NCBI RefSeq assembly: GCF_016901135.1
Contig: NZ_JAFEVL010000048.1
Coordinates: 248,001 to 312,000 of the forward strand
Origin: Martinezella lusitana
GTDB taxonomy: Bacteria; Pseudomonadota; Alphaproteobacteria; Rhizobiales; Rhizobiaceae
Reading direction: 5' to 3'
DNA: 64,000 nucleotides
In this document: positions 62,595 through 64,000 of the stretch, one piece after another
Numbering within the stretch: position 1 is the first letter of the stretch
Layout: the number at the start of each line of letters is the position of its first letter
Translations under genes and position numbers: made by a program
Notes under the pieces: model-generated
Databases searched by the model: none
What the model saw: only the letters and a program-made list of their open reading frames with translations
What the model was told of the DNA's origin: nothing

Positions 62595-62684
62595 TCAAAA
62601 TACGGCATTAATTTCGCTTGAGCCGTCCCGCGCGCCCATGCCAATGTCCGCGCGAACCAAAACATTGCAGGAAGGGATGAAACG

Positions 62685-63812
62685 ATGGATGTACGTGCTG
62701 CGGTAGCAGTTCAGGCCGGCAAGCCGCTTGAGGTGATGACGGTTCAGCTGGAAGGGCCGAAGGCGGGCGAAGTGCTGATCGAGGTGAAGGCGACGGGCAT
62801 CTGCCACACCGACGACTTTACGCTGTCGGGCGCCGACCCAGAAGGCTTGTTTCCCGCCATCCTCGGCCATGAGGGCGCCGGCATCGTCGTTGACGTCGGT
62901 CCGGGCGTGACCTCGGTGAAGAAGGGCGATCACGTCATTCCGCTTTACACGCCGGAGTGCCGCGAATGCTATTCCTGCCTGTCGCGAAAGACCAACCTCT
63001 GCACCTCGATCCGCGCCACCCAGGGCCAGGGCCTGATGCCCGATGGCACGTCGCGCTTCTCGATCGGCAAAGACAAGATCCATCACTACATGGGCTGCTC
63101 GACCTTCGCCAACTTCACCGTCCTGCCGGAGATCGCGCTTGCCAAGGTCAATCCCGACGCGCCCTTTGATAAGATCTGCTATATTGGCTGCGGCGTCACC
63201 ACAGGCATCGGCGCCGTCATCAACACCGCCAAGGTCGAAATCGGCTCGACCGCTATCGTCTTCGGTCTCGGCGGCATCGGTCTCAACGTGCTTCAAGGCC
63301 TGCGCCTTGCCGGCGCCGACTTAATCATCGGCGTCGATATCAACAATGATCGCAAGGCCTGGGGCGAAAAGTTCGGTATGACGCATTTCGTCAACCCGAA
63401 GGAGGTCGGTGACGACATCGTGCCCTACCTCGTCAACCTGACGAAGCGCAACGGCGACCTGATCGGCGGTGCCGACTATACGTTCGACTGCACGGGTAAC
63501 ACCAAGGTCATGCGTCAGGCGTTGGAAGCCTCGCACCGCGGCTGGGGCAAGTCCGTTATCATCGGCGTCGCCGGTGCCGGCCAGGAAATCTCCACCCGTC
63601 CATTCCAGCTGGTCACCGGTCGCAACTGGATGGGCACCGCCTTCGGGGGCGCGCGCGGCCGCACCGATGTGCCGAAGATCGTCGACTGGTACATGGAAGG
63701 CAAGATCCAGATCGATCCGATGATCACCCACACCATGCCGCTCGAAGACATCAACAAGGGCTTTGAGCTGATGCATTCCGGTGAAAGCATCCGAGGCGTG
63801 GTGGTTTACTAA
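62685..63812 (+). CDS. frmA: S-(hydroxymethyl)glutathione dehydrogenase, class III alcohol dehydrogenase
   Basis: A 375-residue zinc alcohol dehydrogenase of class III, oxidising the glutathione adduct of formaldehyde. Catalytic zinc ligands are in TGICHTDDF and GHEGAG, with the structural-zinc block PECRECYSCLSRKTNLC. The coenzyme-binding GLGGIGLNV and ATQGQGLMPDGTSRF are class III marks. GAAGGGATG precedes the ATG. It should act in formaldehyde detoxification together with an S-formylglutathione hydrolase, not seen before the window ends. Confidence 0.96.
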   Translation: MDVRAAVAVQAGKPLEVMTVQLEGPKAGEVLIEVKATGICHTDDFTLSGADPEGLFPAILGHEGAGIVVDVGPGVTSVKKGDHVIPLYTPECRECYSCLSRKTNLCTSIRATQGQGLMPDGTSRFSIGKDKIHHYMGCSTFANFTVLPEIALAKVNPDAPFDKICYIGCGVTTGIGAVINTAKVEIGSTAIVFGLGGIGLNVLQGLRLAGADLIIGVDINNDRKAWGEKFGMTHFVNPKEVGDDIVPYLVNLTKRNGDLIGGADYTFDCTGNTKVMRQALEASHRGWGKSVIIGVAGAGQEISTRPFQLVTGRNWMGTAFGGARGRTDVPKIVDWYMEGKIQIDPMITHTMPLEDINKGFELMHSGESIRGVVVY

Positions 63813-63829
63813 TAGTCGCCAACAAAACT

Positions 63830-63860
63830 GCATGCGGTGCTTGAGTTAATCACCGCATGC
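63830..63860 (+). terminator. Hairpin after frmA
   Basis: GCATGCGGTG and CACCGCATGC form a perfect 10-base stem with an 11-base loop 17 bases after the frmA stop. The following tattcgaatt is AT-rich but lacks a T-run. Confidence 0.6.
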
Positions 63861-63883
63861 TATTCGAATTATTGAAGTATCCC

Positions 63884-64000
63884 ATGATCTATGTCGATGC
63901 AGACGCCTGTCCGGTCAAACCGGAAATTCTGAAGGTTGCCGAACGCCACGGCATCGAAGTGACACTTGTCGCCAATTCCGGATTGCGCCCGTCGCGGGAT
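63884..64000 (+). CDS. YaiI/YqxD (DUF188, UPF0178) family protein, 5' part
   Basis: The first 39 codons of a gene cut by the window edge. MIYVDADACPVKPEI and VANSGLRPSRD are the conserved beginning of the YaiI/YqxD family, a PIN-like fold with the metal-type Asp residues in DADACP. Function in the cell is unknown. An in-frame ATG at 63857 would add nine residues inside the preceding hairpin and is less likely. Confidence 0.85.
   Translation, partial: MIYVDADACPVKPEILKVAERHGIEVTLVANSGLRPSRD

Overview
This window is a chromosomal segment of a Rhizobium-type alphaproteobacterium (order Rhizobiales). The evidence is high GC, the gene content (FtrA-type GlxA/AraC regulator, BTLCP transglutaminase-like peptidase, DUF1489, DUF2336, DUF599, PAS_5 and double-PilZ proteins, a CitA-type citrate synthase beside an HTH-fused homologue), CTTGAC/CTATAT-like promoters, GGAAC-N16-CGTT general-stress promoters and a CtrA-type TTAA-N7-TTAA box. 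Most genes are core housekeeping genes. I see no complete insertion sequence, prophage, CRISPR array or rRNA.

Layout. 0.3-6.3 kb: a stress-type DUF883 gene, then a tight operon ppiD-trpD-trpC-moaC-moeA (periplasmic folding, tryptophan and molybdopterin synthesis). 6.3-17.4 kb: a mixed block with gnd, a TehA/SLAC1-type channel, a VOC protein, two divergent citrate-synthase-family genes (one fused to a DNA-binding domain), a deletion scar that removed the 5' halves of a divergent LysR/LysE pair, a FecR plus CHASE2-adenylate cyclase pair, a Ni/Co transporter, and a rhodanese divergent from ftrA. 17.4-23.9 kb: pyrG-secG-tpiA, a secreted hydrolase and parE. 24-38 kb: a phytase-like esterase domain protein, an AI-2E family exporter, GNAT, DUF2336, flavin reductase/nitroreductase, acyltransferase, thrS, DUF1697-yidD-IscU-like, folE-hisI, a patatin phospholipase and a CBS protein. 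38.4-40.9 kb: a rhomboid protease preceded by a structured RNA leader with its own intrinsic terminator, then PAS and PilZ signalling proteins. 41-53 kb: pip, a transglutaminase-like peptidase, a DacA-type carboxypeptidase with a SPOR-like tail, serine deaminase, membrane proteins, a MerR regulator, mgtE and a deformylase homologue lacking catalytic residues.

53-57.9 kb is the accessory part. It is a run of very small genes encoding secreted, Cys-rich, His-rich or single-helix proteins, several too short for standard gene callers. It ends at the 3' side of a tRNA-Leu(GAG). It includes two tandem paralogues with an identical six-cysteine spacing and an Rmf/CrpP-like gene behind a perfect EcfG-type promoter. 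58-64 kb returns to core genes: lipB, an XRE regulator, a DMT transporter, pccA, frmA and the 5' end of a YaiI/YqxD-family gene.

The best candidates for something undescribed are the rhomboid RNA leader (a hairpin hiding the ribosome-binding site of a 10-codon leader peptide, then a multi-branched fold and a terminator), the six-cysteine secreted pair, and the HTH-citrate synthase with its palindromic divergent promoter.
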